In this document: piece by piece, positions 18,970 through 31,676 of the stretch | Layout: every line of letters starts with the position of its first letter | Position numbering within the stretch: the first letter of the stretch is position 1 | Origin: Bartonella tribocorum CIP 105476 | Lineage (GTDB): Bacteria > Pseudomonadota > Alphaproteobacteria > Rhizobiales > Rhizobiaceae | Assembly: GCF_000196435.1 (NCBI RefSeq) | Contig: NC_010161.1 | Span: 248,001-312,000 of the forward strand | Direction of reading: 5' to 3' | Length of the DNA stretch: 64,000 nt | Program-made: the position numbers and the translations under genes | Notes under the pieces: generated by a model | Database searches by the model: none | The model's input: the letters and a program-made list of their open reading frames with translations, nothing else | Told to the model about the DNA's origin: nothing

Positions 18970-19890
18970 TTAATGTTTAGTGATGGCATCAATGATGGTA
19001 TTCACATTATGCTTCATCATATCGAGATACGTTGCGGCAGGGCCATTTTCATCTGATAATGCATCAGAATAAAGGGTTCCACCAATTTTTAAACTTGTTT
19101 CTTTTGAAATTTGTTTGATGAGACGGGGATTAGAGATATTTTCAACGAACAATGCTGCTGCCTTATTCGCTTTAATTTGTTTAATAAGTTTAGCAACATC
19201 GGCGGCGGTTGCTTCAGCTTCTGTTGAAGCGCTTTGGGGGGCAAGGATAGTGAAGCCATATTCTTTGGCAAAATAGCCAAAAGCATCATGAGATGTGATA
19301 ATGATACGTTTGTCTTGAGGGATGGTAGCAATTTTTGTTTTTAGGGTATTTTGTACTGTTTTAAGCTTTTTGATGTAGGTTTCGGCATTTTTATTATAGC
19401 GCGTACAAGATTGTAGATCAATTTTGCAAAAAGCAGCAGCGATATTCTTTACATAGATTTCGATATTGGGAATTGTTTGCCAAGCATGCGGATCAATAAT
19501 GCCGTGATGGTGGTGATGGGCGCCATGTTCTTGATTTTTCATTTTAAGGGGAGGAATGTTAGCACTAACCTCGACAAGAAGTGCTTTTGTCCCGCTGGCT
19601 GTGATGAGGCGGTCAATGAATCCTTCTAAATGAAGTCCATTGATAAAAATAATCTGAGCGTTTCTAAGAGCTTGAGCGTCAAGGGGAGTAGGTTCATAAG
19701 TGTGGGTATTCGCATTGGGTCCTACAAAAGTGGTCATAGAGATATTGTTGCCTCCTACATTTTTTATGAGATCGGCAAGAATAGAAAAGCTTGCAACAAC
19801 TTTTATTTTATTGTGTGCAGAAGCAGAAAAGGGAGAAAGGGCAAACAATAAAGCACCAAGCAGAACAAATTTTTGAGTGAACTTAGGCAT
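18970..19890 (-). CDS. znuA: Zinc/manganese ABC transporter, substrate-binding protein (ZnuA/TroA family)
   Basis: The 306-residue precursor has a signal peptide ending near ASA-H (about residue 25) and the cluster A-I metal receptor fold. Likely metal ligands are His63 (NTHTYEP), His135 (DPHAWQ), His201 (SHDAFGYF) and an Asp near 276-280. Between the first two lies a histidine-rich loop (HGAHHHHHG, about 122-130), typical of zinc receptors. It is the last gene of a three-gene minus-strand operon, ten bases after the permease. Zinc is favoured by the His loop and by the Zur-like operator upstream; manganese cannot be excluded. Confidence 0.88.
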   Translation of the reverse strand: MPKFTQKFVLLGALLFALSPFSASAHNKIKVVASFSILADLIKNVGGNNISMTTFVGPNANTHTYEPTPLDAQALRNAQIIFINGLHLEGFIDRLITASGTKALLVEVSANIPPLKMKNQEHGAHHHHHGIIDPHAWQTIPNIEIYVKNIAAAFCKIDLQSCTRYNKNAETYIKKLKTVQNTLKTKIATIPQDKRIIITSHDAFGYFAKEYGFTILAPQSASTEAEATAADVAKLIKQIKANKAAALFVENISNPRLIKQISKETSLKIGGTLYSDALSDENGPAATYLDMMKHNVNTIIDAITKH

Positions 19891-19899
19891 AGTTTTTCC

Positions 19900-20769
19900 T
19901 TAAAGTGAGGAAGTATAAAAGAGATGGGGAAACCATGTTACAATAAAACCGCGTGGACTTATGAGGCAGGAAATAAGGTAAATAAATCCTGCGGCAATGA
20001 TGATAGCAGGGCCAGAGGGAAGTGAGAGATGAAAAGAAAGTAGAAGACCACATACACTAGAAATGATTCCAAAAAGAATGGAAAGCACACAAATAGGGAC
20101 TAAGCGTGAAAACCAGAAACGGGCTGTAATTGCTGGAATCATCATAATGCCAACGGAAAGTAATGTTCCTAGGGATTGAAAGCCCCCAACCAGATTCAAC
20201 ACCACCAGTCCAAGCAATGAAATATGAATATATTTACTCAATGGAGAGAGTGATTTAAAAAAGAGGGGGTCAAAGCTTTCTAAGACAAGCGCACGCCAGA
20301 AAATAAAAAGGCTGCAAAGTGTAATCAGCATTATGGTGGTGATCAACCAAAGAGCTTGTGTATCAATCGCAAGAACCGATCCAAATAAGAGATGAAGCAG
20401 TTCAATGGTTGAATTTTTCAGTGAGATAATAATGATACCTGCTGCAAGTGCAATAAGATAGAAGACGGTCATAGATGCATCTTCTTTCTGAAAACTATTT
20501 CGTGAAATTAAAACGGTTGCTAAAGCAACAATAATGCCAGCAAAAATACCACCAAGTGTCATAGATATAAGGGAGAAGCCGCAAATGAGAAAAGCAGTTG
20601 CAACACCAGGAAGAATGGCATGAGAGATAGCATCTCCTGTCAAACTCATTCCACGAAGCATCAAAAATACACCAACAGGACAAGCGCTAATAGAGAGGAG
20701 AATAGAGCCGATAAGGGCGTTTTGCATAAAGTGGAAATCAACAAAGGGGGCAAGAAAAAATGCATACAC
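19900..20769 (-). CDS. znuB: Zinc/manganese ABC transporter, permease
   Basis: A 289-residue polytopic protein of the ABC-3 permease family, with about eight hydrophobic segments. Family hallmarks are the N-terminal NALIGSILLSISACPVGVFL, then RGMSLTGDAISHAILPGVA with the conserved SHA, and VGGFQSLGTLLSVGIMMIPA in the second half. It forms the metal channel with the neighbouring ATPase. It starts three bases after the ATPase stop and ends nine bases before the receptor gene start, so the three are one transcript. Confidence 0.9.
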   Translation of the reverse strand: MYAFFLAPFVDFHFMQNALIGSILLSISACPVGVFLMLRGMSLTGDAISHAILPGVATAFLICGFSLISMTLGGIFAGIIVALATVLISRNSFQKEDASMTVFYLIALAAGIIIISLKNSTIELLHLLFGSVLAIDTQALWLITTIMLITLCSLFIFWRALVLESFDPLFFKSLSPLSKYIHISLLGLVVLNLVGGFQSLGTLLSVGIMMIPAITARFWFSRLVPICVLSILFGIISSVCGLLLSFHLSLPSGPAIIIAAGFIYLISCLISPRGFIVTWFPHLFYTSSL

Positions 20770-20772
20770 GTC

Positions 20773-21537
20773 TTATAACCTAAGAAAGAGAGAATCATTA
20801 ATAGGAGGGAGGTGATTTTGTGTACGAATACACAAAGAGTTAGAAGCGAGAGGGGGCATGACGTGGTGAATGGTGTTGTCGAAAAACTGTGTTGTTTCTC
20901 CATAAAAGGCATTTTGTTGATTAATGTGAATCATTTGAGGAAAAAATTCTTGCACGACGAGAGGGTCATGGAGTGCTGTGAGAACGGTGCGTCCTTGCTG
21001 TTTCCAGTATGTGATCAATGCAAGAAGGTCTTTTTGAGTATTGCGGTCGATACCATTGAAAGGTTCATCAAGCAAGATAATATCGGCATTTTGTACAATG
21101 ATACGTGCAAAAAGGGCGCGTTGTAATTGCCCACCTGATAATGTTTCAAGTGAACGAGTAGCAAGTGCTGTGAGTCCAACCATTTCAAGCGCATTCTGAA
21201 TCTTGGAATCATAAGGGCGTTGGTTTTTCCATAATCCACAAAAGGACCATAATCCTGTTTTGATAAGCGTTTTCACATCAATGGGAAATGTTTGGTCTAT
21301 ATCACATTGCTGAGCAAGATAAGCAATACGGCTTTTTTGGGGTTTTGTAATTTTCCCCTTAAGAGGTTTAATCAATCCAGCGATGGCTTTGAGCAATGTT
21401 GATTTTCCAGCGCCGTTATCACCCGTTATTGCAATCAAGGAACCCGCTTTGAACTTTGCTGAAAAGCCCTTGATCGTTATTCTATTCCCATAGCCTAATG
21501 TTGTCTTTTTAAAGTGCAGATCCATAACGTATACCAT
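20773..21537 (-). CDS. znuC: Zinc/manganese ABC transporter, ATP-binding protein
   Basis: The 254-residue ATPase has Walker A GDNGAGKSTLLKAI, signature LSGGQLQRALFARI, Walker B IILLDEPFNGID and the switch region TALHD. It is first in the operon znuC-znuB-znuA. Two starts are possible, the ATG complementary to 21535-21537 and an in-frame ATG twelve bases downstream; neither has a strong ribosome site. The upstream 80 bases hold a 21-base perfect inverted repeat around a consensus -35, which suggests metal-dependent repression. Confidence 0.9.
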   Translation of the reverse strand: MVYVMDLHFKKTTLGYGNRITIKGFSAKFKAGSLIAITGDNGAGKSTLLKAIAGLIKPLKGKITKPQKSRIAYLAQQCDIDQTFPIDVKTLIKTGLWSFCGLWKNQRPYDSKIQNALEMVGLTALATRSLETLSGGQLQRALFARIIVQNADIILLDEPFNGIDRNTQKDLLALITYWKQQGRTVLTALHDPLVVQEFFPQMIHINQQNAFYGETTQFFDNTIHHVMPPLASNSLCIRTQNHLPPINDSLFLRL

Positions 21538-21554
21538 CGTTGCTTATTACTTTG

Positions 21555-21611
21555 AAAATTATGTAATAATATAACGTTTGTCAATAAAATGTTATATTAT
21601 TACATAATTTT
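21555..21611 (-). promoter_or_regulatory. Zur-like double operator over the znuCBA promoter
   Basis: Two 21-base arms (21555-21575 and 21591-21611) are perfect inverted copies separated by 15 bases. Each arm contains GTTATATTATTAC, itself nearly palindromic and close to the alphaproteobacterial Zur pattern TGTTATA-N-TATAACA. On the minus strand a perfect TTGACA (complement of 21579-21584) lies between the arms and the -10 region falls in the arm nearer znuC. A bound dimer would therefore cover the promoter. The identity of the repressor is inferred. Confidence 0.7.
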
Positions 21612-21672
21612 TGAGTGCTGAATATTTTAGTGGGAAGATCGTGGACAATTCAAAATAATGGTCGAATTTTTC

Positions 21673-21709
21673 TTGACGAAAGAGCGAGAGTATATACTAT
21701 ATATAGTAT
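21673..21709 (+). promoter_or_regulatory. NrdR box within the candidate nrdHIEF promoter
   Basis: ATACTATATATAGTAT at 21694-21709 is a perfect 16-base palindrome whose core CTATATATAG satisfies the NrdR-box consensus CwAtATaTwG. TTGACG at 21673-21678 is a good -35, and the -10 would lie inside the palindrome. NrdR represses ribonucleotide reductase genes in many bacteria. nrdH starts about 490 bases downstream. I found only one box, where a pair is common. Confidence 0.65.
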
Positions 21710-21956
21710 CAAAATGATTGGTGATTCTAAATAAGCACAAGAGAGGGTGTTAGTGTGTTTCGTTTGGTATCTAAGTTATTTCCAATATTATCGTAAAAGT
21801 TTGTTGAGCAAGAGTAGAGCGATATTCTTGCTGAAAGGTCTCTTTTGGAAGGATTTCCTTTCATTTTTGTAATTGATTTTTGCCGTAAAAGAGTAAAACA
21901 GAACTCTTGAAAACGGTGGTTTAGAACGTTAGTTTTTTAGACAGCAGGAGGGAATT

Positions 21957-22037
21957 GTGTGCCAAGCAAAAGATTGTTTTATAACTGGGAGTCATTTAAG
22001 TTGTAGAGCAATCGCTTATTCTCATCATAGTTTTTGA
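21957..22037 (+). CDS. possible leader peptide in the nrd 5' region (26 residues)
   Basis: An open frame starting with GTG at 21957 has an ideal ribosome site, AGGAGG, five bases upstream. The product starts MCQAKDCFITGSHLSC and ends with histidines and serines; three cysteines stand out in 26 residues. It lies inside the long leader between the NrdR box and nrdH, and a hairpin follows it 25 bases later. It could be a small protein, a regulatory leader peptide or chance. Only the ribosome site and the position support it. Confidence 0.35.
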   Translation: MCQAKDCFITGSHLSCRAIAYSHHSF

Positions 22038-22061
22038 AGTTATTTGATGAGAGATTCCGTT

Positions 22062-22092
22062 ATTTTCAAAAAGCTGTGTGCTATTTGAAAAT
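22062..22092 (+). promoter_or_regulatory. hairpin in the nrdHIEF leader
   Basis: ATTTTCAAA and TTTGAAAAT pair perfectly over nine bases around a 13-base loop. No T-run follows directly, so a simple terminator is unlikely. It could be a regulatory or stabilising structure upstream of nrdH. Confidence 0.4.
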
Positions 22093-22203
22093 AATCACAC
22101 GTTTTGCGTACAATTTCTGTTGTTTGTTATTCTTGAGTACCTATAAAATTATTAGATTGACTCTTTTAGGGTTGATTGTTTTGAATTGTGAAAGTTGAAG
22201 AAA

Positions 22204-22428
22204 ATGTCGATCACTATTTATAGCAAACCATCTTGTGTTCAATGTGATGCTACACGCCGTGCTTTTGATGCAAAGGGCATTCATTATCGTGTTGTTGATA
22301 TTTCTTGTGATGAACAAGCATACAGTTTTGTTCAATCTCTGGGGTATCGTCAAGTTCCTGTCGTTGTTTGTGGTGAGAATCATTGGTCTGGTTTTAGACC
22401 AGATATGATTAGTGGTCTTTGTGCTTAA
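22204..22428 (+). CDS. nrdH: Glutaredoxin-like NrdH
   Basis: NrdH is the electron donor of the class Ib ribonucleotide reductase. The 74-residue product from the ATG at 22204 has the redox motif CVQC near residues 12-15 ([15 protein letters not shown]). Conserved GYRQVPVV and the C-terminal WSGFRPDMI follow, the latter characteristic of NrdH. An in-frame TTG nine bases earlier is less likely. Its stop overlaps the nrdI start (TAATG), the first of several tight junctions in nrdHIEF. Confidence 0.95.
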   Translation: MSITIYSKPSCVQCDATRRAFDAKGIHYRVVDISCDEQAYSFVQSLGYRQVPVVVCGENHWSGFRPDMISGLCA

Positions 22429-22807
22429 TGGGGCTTATTGTTTATTATTCGAGTGCAACGGGTAATACAGAACATTTTGTCTCGCAGCTTGGTCAACGAC
22501 TCTTCAAAATTGATAAAAGAAAGCCCTCTGCATTCGTTGGTGAACCTTATGTATTGGTTGTTCCTACCTATGCAGATGGAGAAGGAAGAGGGGCGGTGCC
22601 GAAAGCCGTTATTCATTTTCTTAATGAAGCTGAGAACCGCAAGTTAATTCGTGGTGTTATTGGCAGTGGGAATCGTAATTTTGGTCGCTATTATAGTTTA
22701 GCCAGTAAGATCATTGCTGAAAAATGTGGTGTCCCTTGCCTTTACCGTTTTGAGCTGCGTGGCACTGATGAAGACGTTATTTGTGTAAAAAAGGGATTGG
22801 AAAGATT

Positions 22808-22826
<19 letters not shown>
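22428..22826 (+). CDS. nrdI: Flavodoxin-like NrdI
   Basis: NrdI is a small flavoprotein that supplies the oxidant for assembling the dimanganese-tyrosyl cofactor of NrdF. The 132-residue product starts at the ATG overlapping the nrdH stop. [17 protein letters not shown] holds the FMN phosphate loop. [17 protein letters not shown] and [14 protein letters not shown] are the other two flavin-contact regions. Order and overlap with nrdH and nrdE confirm the assignment. Confidence 0.95.
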
Positions 22827-26803
<3,977 letters not shown>

Positions 26804-26807
<4 letters not shown>

Positions 26808-27880
26808 TTATTATCCATTTCCATGAGAAGTGCTGTTTGATGATCTGAGATGAGTGCATGAATAATCTCATCAAGATCTCCTTCCAAAATGCGATCAAGC
26901 TTGTACAGGGTCAGATTAATACGGTGATCGGTGACGCGCCCTTGTGGAAAATTATAGGTACGAATACGTTCTGAACGATCACCAGAGCCAACTTGGCTTT
27001 TACGAGAAGCTGAACGTTCACTTTCTACCTTTTGTCGTTCGATATCGAATAAGCGTGCCCTTAAAATTTGAAGAGCTCGTGCACGGTTTTGGTGTTGTGA
27101 TTTTTCTGCTTGTACCACCATAATTCCTGTTGGAATATGGGTGATACGAACAGCTGAATCCGTTGTATTGACATGCTGTCCTCCTGCTCCAGATGCACGC
27201 ATTGTATCGATACGAATATCTTCAGGACGAATGTCAATATCAATTTCTTCAGCCTCTGGAAGCACTGCAACGGTCGCTGCTGATGTATGGATACGTCCTC
27301 CAGTTTCTGTTTCTGGGATACGTTGCACACGATGGACACCTGATTCGTATTTTAATTTAGAAAAGACACCCTTTCCTGAGATGGTCGCAATAATCTCTTT
27401 ATATCCACCAACTTCCCCCTCACTGAGTGAAATAACCTCTACTTTCCAATGATGAGCATGGGCATAACGTTCATACATGCGGAAAAGATCACCGGAAAAA
27501 AGTGCAGCTTCTGATCCACCCGTTCCTGCTCGAATTTCAACAATAGCGCTTTTTTCATCTGCTACATCTTTAGGCAAAAGCAAAATTTGGAGTTCTTTTT
27601 CAAGTTGCTCTACTTTTTTATGTAATGACGGTAGCTCTTCTTGAGCAAGATGACGCATCTCTATATCTGTTTGTTTATCGTTGATAATTGTTTCTAATTC
27701 TGTAATTTCTCCGTAAAGAGCATTTAATGCGCGTATAGAAGCAATAACGGGTTGTAGTTCTGCATATTCAGAAGCTAATTTGACATATGTTTCAGCATTT
27801 GGATTGGTCGTCATTTGGCTTTCAATTATTTCAAAGCGCTTTTCAAGCTGTTTTATGCGATCTTGTGGCAAAGAAACCAT
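26804..27880 (-). CDS. prfA: Peptide chain release factor 1
   Basis: RF1 reads UAA and UAG. The 358-residue protein shows the stop-codon recognition loop with PET at 189-191, the RF1-type PxT tripeptide, and the peptidyl-tRNA hydrolysis motif GGQ at 233-235 within [16 protein letters not shown]. The length is normal. It precedes prmC with a four-base overlap. The start is the ATG complementary to 27878-27880; the 220 bases upstream are very AT-rich and should contain the promoter. Confidence 0.97.
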
Positions 27881-28068
27881 GATAATATTAGCCTAATTTT
27901 TCATAATACAATTTTTATAAATATTTTATTGCAATGCTTTTTTGTTATCACACTGGCAATGAATGACCGTACAGCATCATACAAAAAGGGGTAATAAAGC
28001 AGAAAAACTTTTTTGCCAATGAAAACTATTCTATTTTCAAGGTAAATTTTTATAAAATGCAGCCGGTC

Positions 28069-28086
28069 TGAGATGTTTTCATCTCA
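28069..28086. other. perfect hairpin downstream of fur
   Basis: TGAGATG and CATCTCA pair around the loop TTTT, about 20 bases beyond the fur stop. Neither strand has a T-run next to it, so it is more likely an mRNA 3' stabilising or processing structure than a classical terminator. Confidence 0.4.
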
Positions 28087-28104
28087 TGGTATATAATCAT
28101 CTTT

Positions 28105-28524
28105 TTAAGAGTTCTTTTTTCCGTAAAGTTCAAGACGATGATGAACAATATTATAGCCAAGGGATTTTGCAATTTCCTCTTGCAATTTTTCAATAACATC
28201 CGAATGAAACTCGATAACTTGTCCTGTTTCTATATCAATGAGATGATCATGATGTTGCCCATCTGCTTGCTCAAAACGAGATGGACCACCACTAAAGGTA
28301 TGACGGTGAATTGTCCCATTGACTTCCAATTTTTTCATGGTTCGATAAACCGTTGAGAGTGAAATACTCGAATCTATTTTGTTTGCACGCTGAAAAATTT
28401 CAAATGCATTGGGATGATCATTTGTATCAGCCAAAATATCAAGAATAACACGCCGTTGGCGCGTTACTCTTAAACCAGCCGCGCGCAATTCTTGCTCATA
28501 GTTTCGTTTTTTATTCATCTTCAT
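28105..28524 (-). CDS. fur: Fur-family metal-responsive repressor (Fur/Mur)
   Basis: A Fur-type regulator of 139 residues from the ATG complementary to 28522-28524. The winged-helix part has [15 protein letters not shown] and [13 protein letters not shown]. The metal-sensing hinge has [16 protein letters not shown] with HHDH at 91-94. The CxxC structural zinc site of E. coli Fur is missing, as in rhizobial Fur/Mur proteins. Irr is less likely because its extended HHH motif and haem motif are absent. An open frame continues upstream into secA, but starts there would overlap its zinc-binding tail. The stop of secA lies 11 bases upstream, so the two may be cotranscribed. Iron or manganese as effector is not decided by sequence. 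Confidence 0.88.
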   Translation of the reverse strand: MKMNKKRNYEQELRAAGLRVTRQRRVILDILADTNDHPNAFEIFQRANKIDSSISLSTVYRTMKKLEVNGTIHRHTFSGGPSRFEQADGQHHDHLIDIETGQVIEFHSDVIEKLQEEIAKSLGYNIVHHRLELYGKKNS

Positions 28525-28534
28525 TGTTTGCTTT

Positions 28535-31252
28535 TCAAACAAAGGCTCCATGACAGTGTTTGTATTTCTTCTCTGAACCGCAAGGACAACGTTCATTACG
28601 TCCAACTTTTCCCCATGTGGTTACATCGTTGGGGTCACGGTCTTGTGGATTAACAAACCTATTTTCTTGTGATCGTGCCCATAAGGGGGGAGCATTTTCT
28701 TGATTTTGATCATTAAAAACAGAAGAATCAGCACCAGTTTGTTCAGGCATGGATGGCTCGGTAGGTTGTTGAATAATTTCAAAGCGCATAAGTTTAGAAG
28801 TGACAATCCGGCGCAAATTTTTCAACATACTTTGAAAGAGTTCAAAAGATTCTGTCTTATATTCATTGAGTGGATCGCGCTGCGCATAACCACGAAAACC
28901 AACAACAGAACGCAAATGGTCTAAACTGACCAGATTTTCACGCCATAGCGTGTCAATAGTTTCGAGCAATACTGCTTTTTGAAAATAAGCCATAACCTCT
29001 GGAGAATAGCGTTCAGTACGCTCATCTTCAAGTTTTGTAACAGCATCCAAGATACGCTCTAAAATTTGTTCCTCGGCAATCCCATCTTCTTTTGCCCATT
29101 CTTTCACAGGAAGCTCAAGATTAAAGAGTTGTTGAAGTTCTTCCTCGAGAGCTTTTACATCCCATTTTTCAGAATATGTCCCAGAGGGAATATAAGTCTC
29201 TACAAGATCTTCCACGACGTCATTGCGCATTTCATGGATCATTTCTGATAAATCATCTGCATTCATGACCTCCATACGCTGTTCAAAAATAACCTTGCGT
29301 TGATCATTCATAACATCATCATATTTTAGCAGATTTTTACGAATTTCAAAGTTCCGTGCTTCGACCTTTTTTTGTGCTTTTTCAAGGGCTTTATTAATCC
29401 ACGGATGGATAATAGCTTCATTTTCTTTCAATCCAAGTTTTTGCAGCATACCATCCATACGGTTGGAGCCGAAGATACGCATAAGATCATCTTGAAGAGA
29501 GAGAAAGAATTTTGAGCGACCTGGATCACCTTGGCGCCCAGAACGTCCACGAAGCTGGTTATCAATACGACGGCTTTCATGGCGTTCAGTAGCGATAACG
29601 TAAAGCCCTCCAGCCGCTAAAGCTTTTTCTTTAAGTTGTTTGACATCTTTTTTGATTTCTTCAATTTTAGCTGTTCGCTCTGGACCTTCGGGGATATCCT
29701 GTAATTCTTGTCGGATGCGCATTTCAACATTACCACCAAGCTGGATATCCGTACCGCGTCCCGCCATGTTGGTTGCGATGGTGAGAGCTCCAGGAACACC
29801 TGCTTGCGCAATGATATATGCTTCTTGCTCGTGATAGCGAGCATTTAAGACTTTAAAATCGGTAATGCCTTCTTTTCGCAAACGCTCTGCCAACTGTTCT
29901 GACTTTTCAATCGAGGTTGTTCCAACAAGAATAGGCTGTTTTTTTTCGTGCGCTTGACGGATATCACGCACAATTGCCCGATATTTTTCTTCTGCTGTTC
30001 GGTAAATTTCATCATCTTCGTCAAGACGCTGTACGGGTAAATTGGTAGGGACTTCGACAACATCAAGGCCATAAATATTTCTGAATTCTTCGGCTTCTGT
30101 TGCTGCAGTTCCAGTCATTCCAGATAATTTTCTATACATACGGAAATAGTTTTGGAAAGTGATGGAGGCAAGTGTCTGATTTTCTGGTTGAATAGCAACA
30201 TGCTCTTTAGCTTCTAAGGCTTGATGAAGCCCTTCAGAATAACGCCGTCCAGGCATCATTCGTCCTGTAAATTCGTCAATGATAACAATTTCATCATTTC
30301 GAACAATGTAATCTTTATCGCGAACAAACAGTTTATGGGCTTTTAGAGCATTATTAACATGATGAACGATAGCGACATTTTCTATGTCATAAAGACTTTC
30401 ACCTTTAAGATACCCAGCTTGTTCGAGCATTTTTTCAATTTTTTCAGTACCAACTTCGGTAAAGGTCGTTGTTTTTTGTTTTTCATCTATTTCATAGTCT
30501 TCTGGAATTAAGGCAGGAATAAATGTGTCAATAAGGTTATAAAAGTCAGTACGATCTTCTAGAGGACCAGAAATAATAAGGGGCGTACGCGCTTCATCAA
30601 TGAGAATAGAATCCACTTCATCGACAATTGCATAATGATGTCCTCGTTGAACCATTTGACTACGATCAAAAGCCATATTATCACGCAAGTAATCAAAACC
30701 TAGTTCATTATTTGTCGCATAGGTGATGTCACATGCATAGGCTGCTCTGCGGGCATCGCTATCAAGATCATGAAGAATCACACCCGTTGTCATCCCTAGA
30801 AAACTAAAAATTTTTCCCATTGTTTCAGCGTCACGACTGGCGAGATAATCGTTTACTGTCACAACATGAACACCTTTACCTTCCAATGCGTTGAGATAAA
30901 TTGGTAGAGTTGCCATTAATGTTTTACCTTCACCGGTACGCATTTCAGCGATACCACAGTCATGAAGAACCATTCCACCAATAAGTTGTACGTCAAAAGG
31001 ACGCATGTCATAAACACGTTTTGCAGCTTCACGAACCGTTGCAAACGCTTCCGGTAAGAGTGAATCAACATTTTCACCTTCACTAAGACGTTTACGAAAA
31101 GCATCTGTTTTCTGGCAAAGCTGTTCATCACTTAATTTTACGAATTGTTCCTCCAAAGCATTAATTTGTGCAACTTTTTGGCGGAGGACCTTGAGACGTC
31201 GCTCATAAGCTGAACCAAAAAACTTACGTGCAAAAACACCTAAACTGACCAT
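28535..31252 (-). CDS. secA: Preprotein translocase ATPase SecA
   Basis: SecA drives secretory proteins through SecYEG. The 905-residue protein has the full domain set: Walker A in [13 protein letters not shown], the DEAD-type motif [15 protein letters not shown], the preprotein cross-linking domain, the second nucleotide fold with [14 protein letters not shown] and [11 protein letters not shown], the helical scaffold, and a C-terminal zinc finger [14 protein letters not shown] that binds SecB and lipids. The start is the ATG complementary to 31250-31252 with AAAGG seven bases upstream. A 19-codon reading frame overlaps this start. Confidence 0.98.
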   Translation of the reverse strand: MVSLGVFARKFFGSAYERRLKVLRQKVAQINALEEQFVKLSDEQLCQKTDAFRKRLSEGENVDSLLPEAFATVREAAKRVYDMRPFDVQLIGGMVLHDCGIAEMRTGEGKTLMATLPIYLNALEGKGVHVVTVNDYLASRDAETMGKIFSFLGMTTGVILHDLDSDARRAAYACDITYATNNELGFDYLRDNMAFDRSQMVQRGHHYAIVDEVDSILIDEARTPLIISGPLEDRTDFYNLIDTFIPALIPEDYEIDEKQKTTTFTEVGTEKIEKMLEQAGYLKGESLYDIENVAIVHHVNNALKAHKLFVRDKDYIVRNDEIVIIDEFTGRMMPGRRYSEGLHQALEAKEHVAIQPENQTLASITFQNYFRMYRKLSGMTGTAATEAEEFRNIYGLDVVEVPTNLPVQRLDEDDEIYRTAEEKYRAIVRDIRQAHEKKQPILVGTTSIEKSEQLAERLRKEGITDFKVLNARYHEQEAYIIAQAGVPGALTIATNMAGRGTDIQLGGNVEMRIRQELQDIPEGPERTAKIEEIKKDVKQLKEKALAAGGLYVIATERHESRRIDNQLRGRSGRQGDPGRSKFFLSLQDDLMRIFGSNRMDGMLQKLGLKENEAIIHPWINKALEKAQKKVEARNFEIRKNLLKYDDVMNDQRKVIFEQRMEVMNADDLSEMIHEMRNDVVEDLVETYIPSGTYSEKWDVKALEEELQQLFNLELPVKEWAKEDGIAEEQILERILDAVTKLEDERTERYSPEVMAYFQKAVLLETIDTLWRENLVSLDHLRSVVGFRGYAQRDPLNEYKTESFELFQSMLKNLRRIVTSKLMRFEIIQQPTEPSMPEQTGADSSVFNDQNQENAPPLWARSQENRFVNPQDRDPNDVTTWGKVGRNERCPCGSEKKYKHCHGAFV

Positions 31253-31299
31253 CTCCGGCCCTTTCTTTTAATTGTTGTCACTCTTGTTGGGTCGTTCAT
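31240..31299 (-). CDS. upstream reading frame overlapping the secA start (19 residues)
   Basis: On the minus strand an ATG at 31299 preceded by GGGGAGAGCAT opens a frame reading [19 protein letters not shown]. It stops 11 bases inside secA in another frame. Its last third, KRKGRR, is strongly basic and covers the secA ribosome site. Ribosomes on it would open or occlude the secA start, giving translational coupling. E. coli uses the unrelated SecM for secA control; nothing here resembles SecM and there is no signal peptide. It is supported only by the ribosome site and position. Confidence 0.45.
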   Translation of the reverse strand: MNDPTRVTTIKRKGRRWSV

Positions 31300-31339
31300 A
31301 TGCTCTCCCCATACTCTATATTTTCTTTAAGTTTTCTGA

Positions 31340-31391
31340 TATAATGGAATGTAAATGGTACCATTATACTTGCTGCTGTGCAATTTTTCAC
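31340..31391 (-). promoter_or_regulatory. secA promoter with overlapping inverted repeat
   Basis: On the minus strand a perfect TATAAT (complement of 31363-31368) follows GTGAAA (complement of 31386-31391) at exactly 17 bases. The -10 is part of an eight-base inverted repeat, TATAATGG (31340-31347) and CCATTATA (31361-31368), that could be an operator. The start point would fall within the repeat spacer. Confidence 0.55.
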
Positions 31392-31676
31392 TTTAAATTG
31401 TAAAGTAGAGATAAGAGGCTGAGTGCACGATGTCAACTTTAGGTATGCTGTTTAGCTGATACAATACAAAGTAATTTAACGATACAATATGTCATTTTTT
31501 TCTATTATCATGTTTTTCATGTGCATTAGATAGAGTTGGAGAAACTGAGATAAAAGAAAAATTTTATGCTTTTAAAAATAAAATGACTAATTTATTTCTC
31601 TATGTTTCAAGATTAAAGTGTTATGGTAAAGAGAATTGGAATCTTGAACCTGCCTTGCATTTTAAGGAGTATATTT

